Assembly: GCA_937139155.1 (NCBI GenBank)
Contig: CAKZPI010000036.1
Span: 62,001-126,000 of the forward strand
Length of the DNA: 64,000 nt
Reading direction: 5' to 3'
From: an uncultured Flavobacteriales bacterium
Lineage (GTDB): Bacteria; Bacteroidota; Bacteroidia; Flavobacteriales; JBLHRE01
In this document: piece after piece, positions 56,537 through 64,000 of the stretch
Layout: every line of letters begins with the position of its first letter
Position numbering within the stretch: the stretch's first letter is position 1
Notes under the pieces: model-generated
What the model was told of the DNA's origin: nothing
What the model saw: the letters and a program-made list of their open reading frames with translations, nothing else
Databases searched by the model: none
Program-made: the position numbers and the translations under genes

Positions 56537-58753
56537 ATGAAACCCCAGTTCACGCTAGACGGTCCTACTAAGCCGCCGAACAACTTTAAGGCAACCGCGC
56601 GTTTCCTGATGATAAGCCTTGCCTTTTTGATGCTTGGAGCAGAGAGCTTTGCCTCAAAATCTGACTCGCTTAGATCTGTAGTATACGCTGATACAAGCAG
56701 CTTAAGCACCCAGCTGAAAACCTACTACCAATGGTCGAATATCCTAAAAAATTCAAGCAAGCCCGAAGACTTAAAGGAATTACATAATTACCGTAGGCTT
56801 GCTTATACATCTGAAGAACCCAGGCAGATTTGCACATCCCTTCAACAATTAGCCCATTATTACCAGAACCGAGCTGAGTTTGACTCTACCTTGCATTATA
56901 TTCATGCATACCGTGAAATTGCTCAAGCCAAGGACCTACCCAATACCCAGGTGACCGGGCACCTTCAAATGGCAAATATATTCATGCTTCAAGGCAAGAC
57001 CGATACCGCCTTGAGCTACTATTTAAAAGGAAAAAACCTAGCCCTTGAGATTGGTGATTCTACCCGTTTGGCCACTGGCCTAATTGGAGAAGCCATGTGC
57101 TTAAATGTGAAAGGAAATCAGGAAAGGGCCGTGGAAATTCTAAACCGAGCTACCCTCATTCTACGAAAAACCGGTTTCGTTGAAAACGAGGCCTTCTGCT
57201 ACCATTACATAGGGTATATTTTTCACCAAAACGAAGAGTTTAAAAAGTCAATCAACTACTTTAAAAAAGCGGCGCAGCTTCGTAAAAAAACCGAAAACGA
57301 ACACGGGCACCTCCTGTCGATTGTAAGCATCGGAATGGCATTTTACGGCTTGAACGAATTAGACAGTGCAGCAACTTATTACAAAGCAGCCCTTCCAGGC
57401 TTGGAGAAAATTCAAGACAATTCCAGCCTTCCTACGGTGTATACCGGCCTTTCCGATTTTTATCGAAATCAGGGGAATTTAGACTCCTCAAGGTATTTCA
57501 TTGACAAAGCTTTAACCCTAGCTAAATCCCTTGATTTAAGAATGGTACACCTTCAAGCTGGGATTGAGAACGCCAACCTCTACCTGATGGAAAACCAGGC
57601 TAAAAAAGCGCATCAAGCCTTAGAAGATGTTCGGCATTTAACCGAATCCGGTGATTTTCCCGCACTTTCAACTTCTTGGCAAATTACCCTGGCTAAATCT
57701 TATGCCCAAGAAGGAAAGTATGATTCAGCCTATGATGCCCTTTTGCAGGGAAAGACCTTGACAGATAGCCTGAACCGCTCGGAAGCCCTTTACAAGATTT
57801 CAAAACTCGAGGCAAAATTCCAGCTTGAGGAGCAAGCCCGAATCATTGCAGAAAAAGAAAGCCAGATGGCCCTTGATAAGGCCGCTTTGGCAAAGGCCCA
57901 AAAAAGAAATTGGATCTTGGCCTGCATTGCCTTCGGTTTGCTTGTCTTTGCCGTATTTTGGTACCTGAATTACCAATTAAAAGCACAAGCTAGAAAAGAG
58001 CTTGAAGCAAAGGCCCTGGAAATTCAAGCCATAAACGAAGATTTGAAAGCATCTAATACACAATTACAAGAATTAAATCTTGAGAAAAACAATTTGATCA
58101 GCATTGTAGCTCACGATCTTAAAAGTCCGTTCAACAACATCATTGGAATGGTTAAGCTTTTGCAGTCAAAGACATTCCCAGAAGAAAAAAAGGAAAGAAT
58201 GCTGGAAATGATTAAAAGTTCAGCAGAATCTGTAGGAAACATGATCAACCAGATTTTAGATTTGAACAAAATTGAATCCAATGTTCTGAAAATCAACAGG
58301 TCACCTTGCGATGTATCGCAGATTTCAGAATTGATTGTAGAGCGTTTTCAATTGGCAGCGAAAACAAAATCCATACGGGTAGAGTCTGACATTCAAGACA
58401 ATATCATGGCGCTTGCCGATGAAAACTTTTTCCACCAAGTGGTTGAAAACATTCTTTCAAATGCTCTGAAATTCTCTAGGTCTTCTTCAAAAATTCAGGT
58501 TGCCTTGCGGGATGAGGCAGATAAAATCATTTTGGCTGTACATGATGAAGGCCCAGGAATTGACCCTAATCTAGGCGAAAAGGTTTTTGAACAAAACGTT
58601 ACCGGAAATGCCAAGCCAACGGCCGATGAATCTTCCTCCGGAATTGGCCTAGCCATCGTAAAGAGATTTGTTGAAGCCATGGGCGGAAAGGTTTGGTTTG
58701 AAAGTCAACTCGGAGAAGGGACTTCCTTTTACGTAAGCTTAGACAAGGCGTAA
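56537..58753 (+). CDS. TPR-containing sensor histidine kinase
   Basis: 738 residues. Signal/anchor at about 20-40, then a periplasmic array of TPR repeats (about 80-440; phrases TALSYYLKGKNLAL, SINYFKKAAQLRKK, SAATYYKAALPGLE), one membrane helix (NWILACIAFGLLVFAVFWYL), a coiled coil, and a kinase core. Phosphoacceptor His526 in IVAHDLKSPFNNIIG; N box NILSNALKFSR, G1 VHDEGPGI, G2 SGIGLAIVKR. No response regulator follows, so its partner is elsewhere. Unrelated to the biotin genes by content. Confidence 0.9.
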   Translation: MKPQFTLDGPTKPPNNFKATARFLMISLAFLMLGAESFASKSDSLRSVVYADTSSLSTQLKTYYQWSNILKNSSKPEDLKELHNYRRLAYTSEEPRQICTSLQQLAHYYQNRAEFDSTLHYIHAYREIAQAKDLPNTQVTGHLQMANIFMLQGKTDTALSYYLKGKNLALEIGDSTRLATGLIGEAMCLNVKGNQERAVEILNRATLILRKTGFVENEAFCYHYIGYIFHQNEEFKKSINYFKKAAQLRKKTENEHGHLLSIVSIGMAFYGLNELDSAATYYKAALPGLEKIQDNSSLPTVYTGLSDFYRNQGNLDSSRYFIDKALTLAKSLDLRMVHLQAGIENANLYLMENQAKKAHQALEDVRHLTESGDFPALSTSWQITLAKSYAQEGKYDSAYDALLQGKTLTDSLNRSEALYKISKLEAKFQLEEQARIIAEKESQMALDKAALAKAQKRNWILACIAFGLLVFAVFWYLNYQLKAQARKELEAKALEIQAINEDLKASNTQLQELNLEKNNLISIVAHDLKSPFNNIIGMVKLLQSKTFPEEKKERMLEMIKSSAESVGNMINQILDLNKIESNVLKINRSPCDVSQISELIVERFQLAAKTKSIRVESDIQDNIMALADENFFHQVVENILSNALKFSRSSSKIQVALRDEADKIILAVHDEGPGIDPNLGEKVFEQNVTGNAKPTADESSSGIGLAIVKRFVEAMGGKVWFESQLGEGTSFYVSLDKA

Positions 58754-58755
58754 GC

Positions 58756-59889
58756 ATGAAAAACCTACCTATCGCCCTTGGCATTGCCTTGGTTTATTTA
58801 GGATTGCATTTTTTCACGCATATCCACCCGAGGTATGAGTCAATGTTAAGCTTTTCAGAAGGGAAGTATCAAGCCGCAGACTGGAAAATCTCACAGGCAT
58901 ACCTTAATGATGTGGTAGCGTATCACAAGGAATTACCCGCTTTTCAAAAACGACCCATAATCACCCAATTGTCTAGTCTTTTGGGCGGACCTGAAAACCA
59001 AGGTTTGGCTTGGCTAATCTTAAATTACCTCGGACTTCTCTCCCTATCACTAGCCATACTCCTCGGAAAAACCCTTCGTTGGAAAGAATTCTTACTATTC
59101 GGCTTGAGCTTCCCGGTACTCTTCTCCTTCTTCCCTCCTATTTATAGCTATGAGGATCTTTGGCAGTGGACCTTTCTAGTCCTATGCTTCCGATTCAGGG
59201 AAAAGCCAAGTTTGTCCATTGCCTTTTTCATATTGGCATGCTTGGTTCGCGAAACAAGCCTTATTCTAATTCCATTTTGGATCCTCCTCGAAACAAAGTC
59301 AGATTCTTTCTTTCAAAGATACCTGAAAATACCTTTGATTGCAGGAATACTAGGAGGCATTGCAGTTTTTTTACTGTGGAGCTTATTATCCATTGAGGGA
59401 GCCAAGGAGCAAGAAGGCTGGGCCTATCGAATTCAGCATTTCTCGCTAAATTTCTTTGATGCAAATAGAAGCAAAGAAAGCATTCATGCCTTTTTCCTAA
59501 CCGGGCTTTTGCCATTTCTCCTTTTAAAGAAACCGTCGAAACGAACCTGGATTTGGGTGGGTGCATTTCTATTGAATGCCTTGCTTATTTTTCTTTTTGC
59601 CAAAGCAAGAGAGTCAAGATTATTCTTGCTTCCTATGGTGTTTTTATGGGCAGGAATCCTCCCTTTCCGTTTCCCTAAGGTGATTAAAGTTCCGAGAGGA
59701 ATCTTAGGGCTGATCCTTCTTTTCAGCGGTGGAATAACATGGATTCTGATGAGCAACACCTTTCATATAAGCATTGGAACCCCGTCTGATTCCCCCTTTG
59801 AAATCTATGCCTATATCTATTATTTCACAAGCATTGTACTCATAGGTACAATCATACACAAACAACTAGTTAAAAGAGAGTTAAATTAA
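58756..59889 (+). CDS. Multi-pass membrane protein, GT-C-like
   Basis: 377 residues, about nine to ten hydrophobic helices (LAWLILNYLGLLSLSLAILL, EFLLFGLSFPVLFSFFPPIY, SIAFFILACLVRETSLILI and others). The YEDLWQW and VRETS motifs and the general arrangement recall polymer or mannosyl transferase-like GT-C proteins, but no catalytic residues can be assigned. It begins two bases after the kinase stop and may be cotranscribed. Confidence 0.5.
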   Translation: MKNLPIALGIALVYLGLHFFTHIHPRYESMLSFSEGKYQAADWKISQAYLNDVVAYHKELPAFQKRPIITQLSSLLGGPENQGLAWLILNYLGLLSLSLAILLGKTLRWKEFLLFGLSFPVLFSFFPPIYSYEDLWQWTFLVLCFRFREKPSLSIAFFILACLVRETSLILIPFWILLETKSDSFFQRYLKIPLIAGILGGIAVFLLWSLLSIEGAKEQEGWAYRIQHFSLNFFDANRSKESIHAFFLTGLLPFLLLKKPSKRTWIWVGAFLLNALLIFLFAKARESRLFLLPMVFLWAGILPFRFPKVIKVPRGILGLILLFSGGITWILMSNTFHISIGTPSDSPFEIYAYIYYFTSIVLIGTIIHKQLVKRELN

Positions 59890-60222
59890 CTACCTTAACT
59901 TTTCATTCTCCTTATGCCGATCTGAATCCCGTTTTGTTTTTAGGATGAGTTTTGATTGGAAGGCAGCCTCTAAATCTGTTTGGGTTTGATTGGCCAAACA
60001 AAGGAGTACAAAAAGCACATCGCTGAGTTCTTCGCCAAGATCTTTGGATGCATCCGATGCTTTTTCACTTTGCTCCCCATACCGGCGCGCCATGATTCTG
60101 GCCACTTCCCCAACCTCTTCTGAAAGGATGGCCATATTGGTTAGCGGACTAAAATATCTCACCCCATGGGTTTGAATCCAATCGTCCACTTGTTTTTGAA
60201 GTTCGCTGATTTCTTTGGCCAT
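59890..60222 (-). CDS. MazG-type nucleotide pyrophosphohydrolase
   Basis: 110 residues, single MazG domain of the iMazG/HisE-like type. The Mg2+ motif EExxE...ExxD is present as LSEEVGEVARIMARRYG and LGEELSDVLFVLLCLANQ. Hydrolyses nucleoside triphosphates, house-cleaning. Shares one base with dtd, forming the pair dtd-mazG. Confidence 0.9.
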   Translation of the reverse strand: MAKEISELQKQVDDWIQTHGVRYFSPLTNMAILSEEVGEVARIMARRYGEQSEKASDASKDLGEELSDVLFVLLCLANQTQTDLEAAFQSKLILKTKRDSDRHKENEKLR

Positions 60223-60677
60223 TATAAATCTTTGTTTTTGCTATCAATCATTAAGGTAACCGGACCGTCATTAACCAATTCAACTTGCATATCAGCCCCG
60301 AAGATTCCTGATTCAACCTTACCTTGATAGTCGCGTTTAAACTGTTTCAAAAAATCTTGATAGAGGGATTCAGCCTGATCTGGTTTGGCCGCTCGAATAT
60401 AACTGGGCCGTTTTCCTTTGCGGGTTTTGGCGTGCAAGGTAAACTGGCTAATTAGCAACACCTCCCCCTTTACCTCTTCTAAGGATAGGTTCATCACCCC
60501 ATCCTCATCGTTAAAAATCCTCAGTTCCCTGATTTTCTTAGAAATATACTCAAAGTCTTCTTTGTTTTCATCCGGCGCCAAGCCCAGTAAAACCAAGAGA
60601 CCCTTAGTTATTTCCCCCTTAACTTCTTTTTCAACACTCACACTTGCTGATTGTACTCGTTGAATCAATGCCCGCAT
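60222..60677 (-). CDS. dtd: D-aminoacyl-tRNA deacylase
   Basis: 151 residues. Removes D-amino acids from mischarged tRNA. Catalytic loop LLISQFTLHAKTRKGKRPSY and the C-terminal NDGPVTLMID, the GPVT cis-proline motif, are both intact. Located before mazG; rsgA lies upstream on the same strand with a gene on the other strand between. Confidence 0.96.
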   Translation of the reverse strand: MRALIQRVQSASVSVEKEVKGEITKGLLVLLGLAPDENKEDFEYISKKIRELRIFNDEDGVMNLSLEEVKGEVLLISQFTLHAKTRKGKRPSYIRAAKPDQAESLYQDFLKQFKRDYQGKVESGIFGADMQVELVNDGPVTLMIDSKNKDL

Positions 60678-60702
60678 TTCCTTACTTTTTCAAAAATTTT
60701 CT

Positions 60703-60710
60703 CAAATGTA
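60703..60710 (-). promoter_or_regulatory. Probable -7 element for dtd-mazG
   Basis: Minus strand TACATTTG, matching TAnnTTTG, 25 bp before dtd. It overlaps the start codon of the opposite-strand lipoprotein gene. Confidence 0.4.
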
Positions 60711-61089
60711 TCAATCCCTGAGATTCTTCTTGGCTTTATCCATCTTCCTTGCATTTTCATGCGATAATGAAACTCGTTATCAGGTGCAAATTCAGAATTA
60801 CTCTCAATCAGTTTTAGAGGTCCGGTTTTGGCATCACAGCATGGAGGAAGTTTATACTTTGCCAGCCGGAGACGCCATAGAAATTCAAAACGAAACCTGT
60901 TATAAGTGCAGAACCCATCCATACGAATGCCTTGACGGGATTGGAAGTTTGGAGATCATTCCGGAGGATGGAAGGAACTTAAAGTTCAATCCTAGAGAGC
61001 TTGAAAACTGGAACTATTCAGAGCTTGAATACAGTGGAGGCCTGGCCAGGACCTGCCAAATGGTAATACGTGAAGGGGACTTAGAATAA
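60706..61089 (+). CDS. Hypothetical lipoprotein
   Basis: 127 residues. Lipoprotein signal LALSIFLAFSC (Cys19). Mature part short beta strands with five cysteines (C66, C69, C75 and two more), e.g. NETCYKCRTHPYECLDG, suggestive of disulfides. It lies antisense between dtd and rsgA with only small gaps; no relatives can be named from memory. Real gene judging by signal peptide and codon use. Confidence 0.6.
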   Translation: MYQSLRFFLALSIFLAFSCDNETRYQVQIQNYSQSVLEVRFWHHSMEEVYTLPAGDAIEIQNETCYKCRTHPYECLDGIGSLEIIPEDGRNLKFNPRELENWNYSELEYSGGLARTCQMVIREGDLE

Positions 61090-61094
61090 ATGCC

Positions 61095-62033
61095 CTATTG
61101 AGGCTTTCGGTAGGGACCCACCTCTTCCAACTCTTCTAAAATGCTCAAATAGCTATTATACCTAGAGAACGGAAGCTCACCTTTTTCAATTTTCTCAAGC
61201 ACCGCACAACCCGGTTCATTCAAATGTTTGCAATTATGGAATTTGCAATCCGGAAGGGTTTCAAAAAATTCTGGAAAATAGTCGGGTACCTCAGCAGCCT
61301 CCATATCCACCATTCCAAAACCCTTAATTCCGGGGGTATCAATTACTTTTCCACCACCTTCTAATTCAAACATTTCCGCAAAGGTGGTAGTGTGTTGTCC
61401 TTTTTTATGAGCGCCTGAGACTTCCCCGGTTTTTAAGCCTAGTCCGGGCTGAATGGCATTGATCAAGGTTGATTTACCTACTCCCGAATGTCCAGAAAAC
61501 AAAGTTGTTTTACCCTGAATTTTATGCCTAAGGTCTTCCAATCCGTCATTGGTTTTTGCCGATACAAGCACGATTTCATAGCCTGCCTCCTTGTATATCA
61601 AGAGCCTTTCAACCAACTCTTCCTCCTCTTTTTCACCAATGAGGTCCATTTTATTGAAAACCAGAATAGACTTCACCCCATAGGCCTCGCTAGAGACCAA
61701 AAACCGATCCATGAATCCACGGCTGGTTTCGGGCTTTACAAGCGAAACAATTAAAACGGATTGGTCAATATTGGCGGCAATGATATGCGCTTGCTTGCTC
61801 AGGTTTACGCTTTTGCGGATGATGTAATTCTCACGCTCTCTAAGCTCCACAATGACCCCAGTATCTTGATTCTCTTCCATTTCAACCTCCACTCGATCGC
61901 CTACGGCAATGGGATTTGTGGTCTTCATTCCGCGCAGACGAAACTTACCCTTGATTCTACATGAAACCGTTTCTCCTGAATCAAGTCTTGCCTCATACCA
62001 AGACCCTGTTGATTTGATCACCTGTGCATTCAT
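61095..62033 (-). CDS. rsgA: Ribosome small subunit-dependent GTPase RsgA
   Basis: 312 residues. OB-fold N-terminus, then the circularly permuted GTPase order: G4 (VFNKMDL), G5 (VSAKTNDG), G1 (FSGHSGVGKSTLINAI), G3 (VIDTPGIKGFG). C-terminal zinc ligands in PDCKFHNCKHLNEPGCA. Assists 30S subunit maturation. The ATG is five bases after a possible -7 box. Confidence 0.95.
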   Translation of the reverse strand: MNAQVIKSTGSWYEARLDSGETVSCRIKGKFRLRGMKTTNPIAVGDRVEVEMEENQDTGVIVELRERENYIIRKSVNLSKQAHIIAANIDQSVLIVSLVKPETSRGFMDRFLVSSEAYGVKSILVFNKMDLIGEKEEEELVERLLIYKEAGYEIVLVSAKTNDGLEDLRHKIQGKTTLFSGHSGVGKSTLINAIQPGLGLKTGEVSGAHKKGQHTTTFAEMFELEGGGKVIDTPGIKGFGMVDMEAAEVPDYFPEFFETLPDCKFHNCKHLNEPGCAVLEKIEKGELPFSRYNSYLSILEELEEVGPYRKPQ

Positions 62034-62037
62034 CTGG

Positions 62038-62045
62038 CAAAAATA
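62038..62045 (-). promoter_or_regulatory. Possible -7 element directly before rsgA
   Basis: Minus strand TATTTTTG (TAnnTTTG) with only 4 bases to the rsgA ATG, which would give a leaderless transcript. Confidence 0.3.
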
Positions 62046-62081
62046 GGTCTTTGTAAGAGGTGGTACACAATGTGGTTTTCA

Positions 62082-62089
62082 TACCTTTG
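62082..62089 (+). promoter_or_regulatory. Probable -7 element of gldA
   Basis: TACCTTTG, 17 bp before the gldA start; no strong -33. Confidence 0.42.
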
Positions 62090-62106
62090 AACCTAAAGCC
62101 CAAAGC

Positions 62107-63006
62107 ATGTCAATTAAAGTTGAAAAAATAAGCAAACAATACGGCGAACAGTACGCTTTAAGCAATGTTTCATTTTCTATTGAAAAAGGAGAAATCGTTG
62201 GGTTTTTAGGGCCTAATGGCGCTGGGAAATCTACCCTGATGAAGATTTTAACCACCTATTTGCAAGCCAATGGCGGTTCTGCAAAGGTTTGTGGAATGAA
62301 CGTAGAGGACCAGGCTGAAGATGTTCGAAAAAGGGTGGGCTACCTCCCTGAGCACAATCCCCTATATCTTGAAATGTTTGTTCAAGAGTACTTGTCGTTC
62401 GTAGCCGGAATTCATGGAATTGATAAGTCTAGGGTGAAGGAAATGATTGAAAAAACAGGGCTTACCCCTGAGGCTCACAAAAAAATAGGAGAGCTTTCAA
62501 AGGGGTATCGGCAAAGGGTTGGTCTTGCACAAGCCATGATTCATAACCCAGATGTATTGATCTTGGATGAGCCAACTACAGGACTTGACCCGAATCAAAT
62601 TGTGGAGATCAGGAGTTTAATTCAGGAAGTAGGAAAGGATAAAACGGTTCTTTTCTCAACCCATATTATGCAAGAGGTGGAAGCCGTTTGCAGTCGGGTT
62701 ATCATCATAAACAAGGGTAAGATTGTTGCAGATAAGCCGGTTTCTGAGCTGAGAAGCCTGGTGAAAGATGCCCAGGTAGTAACCGTTGAATTTGACGGAG
62801 AAACCACCAAAGAAGCCCTGATGGGCATTCCGGGAGTGAAAGAAGTTAAGTCAGTAGGTAAAAATACTTGGCGCTTGGCATCCTCAACTTCTGCCGACCT
62901 TCGGAAATCGCTGTTTAAGTTTGCGGTTGACCGTGAGATGAGCATTTTACAACAACAAAGCGAGGACCAGAAGTTGGAGTCTGTGTTCCAGAAACTCACG
63001 AAGTAG
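62107..63006 (+). CDS. gldA: Gliding motility ABC transporter ATP-binding protein GldA
   Basis: 299 residues. ATPase of the GldAFG transporter needed for gliding in Flavobacterium johnsoniae. Walker A GFLGPNGAGKSTLMKIL, signature ELSKGYRQRVGLAQAM, Walker B DVLILDEPTTGLDP, and the C-terminal ~80-residue extension as in GldA. gldF and gldG are not in the window, as is usual. Together with the type B sorting domain it places the organism among gliding/T9SS Bacteroidota. Confidence 0.88.
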   Translation: MSIKVEKISKQYGEQYALSNVSFSIEKGEIVGFLGPNGAGKSTLMKILTTYLQANGGSAKVCGMNVEDQAEDVRKRVGYLPEHNPLYLEMFVQEYLSFVAGIHGIDKSRVKEMIEKTGLTPEAHKKIGELSKGYRQRVGLAQAMIHNPDVLILDEPTTGLDPNQIVEIRSLIQEVGKDKTVLFSTHIMQEVEAVCSRVIIINKGKIVADKPVSELRSLVKDAQVVTVEFDGETTKEALMGIPGVKEVKSVGKNTWRLASSTSADLRKSLFKFAVDREMSILQQQSEDQKLESVFQKLTK

Positions 63007-63021
63007 GAACTGGGGAATAGG

Positions 63022-63056
63022 GACTAGTGACTAGTGACTAGTGACTGGTGACTGGT
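63022..63056. repeat. Tandem repeat of a 7-bp unit
   Basis: Five consecutive copies: GACTAGT three times, then GACTGGT twice. It follows gldA by 15 bp. The stretch from 63057 to 63194 shows no convincing gene. Confidence 0.9.
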
Positions 63057-63194
63057 GTGGTTGTACTAGATGGAAAAATGTTTGCGGACTCAGGCATCAC
63101 AAAAACTACCTAGAACCTAAGCAGGTTCAGCGGATTCTGGGGCTTACTGGGAGGCCGAATGATTTTAATGAATATTTGCGACTTCATTTTACAA

Positions 63195-63740
63195 TCAATC
63201 AACGTATTTCTTTAATTCATCGATAAGGCCAGTGGACGTCCTTTCTTCTTTAGAAATCTGAACGCTGGAAAACTCCCAAACATTATCTCGATAAAAGCCT
63301 GAAACCTCAGCTTTCACTTGGATAAAGGAATTATTAATACTGTAGGAAACTAAATTACATTTGAATTTTTCATGAGATAATTCAAAATTGTCAATTACAA
63401 AAAAGTATTGAACATCAGGCCTGAAGTATTCAGTAACATGCAAGCATTTAAACAAAGGTTGGTCAACTTGGTAATTAATTGCACGTAAGCTATCAAGCAA
63501 AGATTGCATATTTACGCTATCTCTACTTAACCAAGCTACCCCATCAAAATTGGCTAAAAATAGCAGATAGTCATAATTCCCTTCAAGGCTATCAAATTTA
63601 AACTCTGAAAACTCCTCGTGTTTTGTAACCGTGTTGCAAAAATCAATCAGTGCCAAATTGCTCTGAGCATTTGCAATGGTACCAAGACCAAGAAATACCC
63701 CTAGGGCAAGGGCGCAACTCTTAATTGTATTGTTAACCAT
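63195..63740 (-). CDS. Secreted hypothetical protein
   Basis: 181 residues. Signal peptide SCALALGVFLGLGTIANAQS. Mature part mixed alpha/beta, e.g. FRPDVQYFFVIDNFELSHEK; no domain recognised. Its first 40 bp overlap the downstream frame of the gene remnant at the window edge. Confidence 0.55.
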   Translation of the reverse strand: MVNNTIKSCALALGVFLGLGTIANAQSNLALIDFCNTVTKHEEFSEFKFDSLEGNYDYLLFLANFDGVAWLSRDSVNMQSLLDSLRAINYQVDQPLFKCLHVTEYFRPDVQYFFVIDNFELSHEKFKCNLVSYSINNSFIQVKAEVSGFYRDNVWEFSSVQISKEERTSTGLIDELKKYVD

Positions 63741-64000
63741 ATTTTATCATTTTCTAACTTAATAACTTCACCACCTTCTCCGGTAAACTCACCTATACCT
63801 GGGTTTATAACGGTGTTAAATGAACCCGGGTCAATTCTTTCAAAAATCCTGGATAGTAAACGACCTCATTGTTCACAATCACCCCGAAATACATTAAGTC
63901 AAGCGATAAAGGAACCCCACTTTTCGGCTTTAAACTATTAAAATTAAAGCTATTACGTAATTAGGAATTTTATCTTCCAAATCATTAATACTACTCGAGT
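63701..64000 (-). pseudogene. Frameshifted gene remnant at the window edge
   Basis: On the minus strand three frames carry plausible protein in order: INDLEDKIPNYVIALI (from the window edge), then NSLKPKSGVPLSLDLMYFGV to VVYYPGFLK, then ERIDPGSFNTVINPG to GGEVIKLENDKIWLTI. Joined they read as one coherent protein, so two frameshifts (or sequencing errors) have broken it. The 5' end lies outside. Parent family not recognised. Confidence 0.55.

Noticed and set aside
63022..63056. CRISPR array
   Set aside because: The unit is 7 bp with no spacers, and no cas genes are present.
63041..63226. Possible 61-residue coding frame after gldA
   Set aside because: It begins in the tandem repeat, overlaps the convergent secreted protein and has no signal or recognisable domain, although a central part (RILGLTGRPNDF) reads somewhat like protein.

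Overview
The window is a chromosomal segment of a Bacteroidota bacterium, most likely a marine member of Flavobacteriales (order-level placement is inference). The evidence is a gliding-motility ATPase (GldA), two proteins with type IX secretion (T9SS) C-terminal signals, a PorV/PorQ-family barrel, TonB-dependent receptors with carboxypeptidase-regulatory-like N-domains, group II-type GGGP synthase, the phylum's -7 promoter element TAnnTTTG, and few strong Shine-Dalgarno sequences. There are no phage, plasmid, CRISPR or intact insertion-sequence genes. Most of the window is core metabolism with a few accessory islands.

1-9.3 kb: the end of a queuosine-precursor transporter, DUF2797, a GH3-family enzyme with a secreted protein and a deoxynucleoside kinase, a lipoprotein metalloprotease with an archaemetzincin-like zinc signature, a degenerate sulfotransferase-like protein, a membrane pyrophosphatase with an unusual Cys/His/Met-rich tail, and pyruvate dehydrogenase E1 beta. 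9.4-13.6 kb: etfB-etfA, a bifunctional nuclease, a lipoprotein, thyA and folA, all on one strand. 13.6-17.2 kb: tig-clpP-clpX on the minus strand and tRNA-Leu(TAG) with its promoter and terminator. 17.2-26.4 kb: flavin reductase, DUF3127, AtoE-type transporter, a porin-like barrel, an OppC-type permease, a two-component pair, a flippase-like membrane protein, ruvC, HIT and greA.

26.5-35.1 kb: one minus-strand unit of TonB-dependent receptor, a 1281-residue T9SS-type cargo and a PorV/PorQ-family barrel. 35.3-42.7 kb: a Rieske-fold-like lipoprotein lacking the cluster ligands, ahcY, then a tightly overlapping operon of phosphopantetheinyl transferase, GGGP synthase, YkoF-like thiamine-binding protein, PnuC/PnuT transporter and NadR-like kinase. 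It is followed by a TPP riboswitch in front of a TonB-dependent receptor, so this is a thiamine-salvage locus. 42.7-46.2 kb: LRR protein, ribF, atpD-atpC.

46.3-56.5 kb: biotin genes in two blocks. A small membrane protein, an XRE regulator and bioF share overlapping stop/start codons behind a palindrome that covers the -33 region of their promoter; bioD-bioA-ketoacyl synthase form the second block. A 5.3-kb T9SS type B surface protein with 12 internal repeats lies between them on the opposite strand. 56.5-64 kb: a TPR histidine kinase, a membrane protein, mazG-like/dtd/rsgA, gldA, a 7-bp tandem repeat, a secreted hypothetical protein and a frameshifted gene remnant at the edge.

The most promising leads are the XRE/membrane-protein/bioF unit with its operator, the pyrophosphatase tail, the metalloprotease signature, and the receptor-cargo-PorV cluster. 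None of these is proven new from sequence alone.
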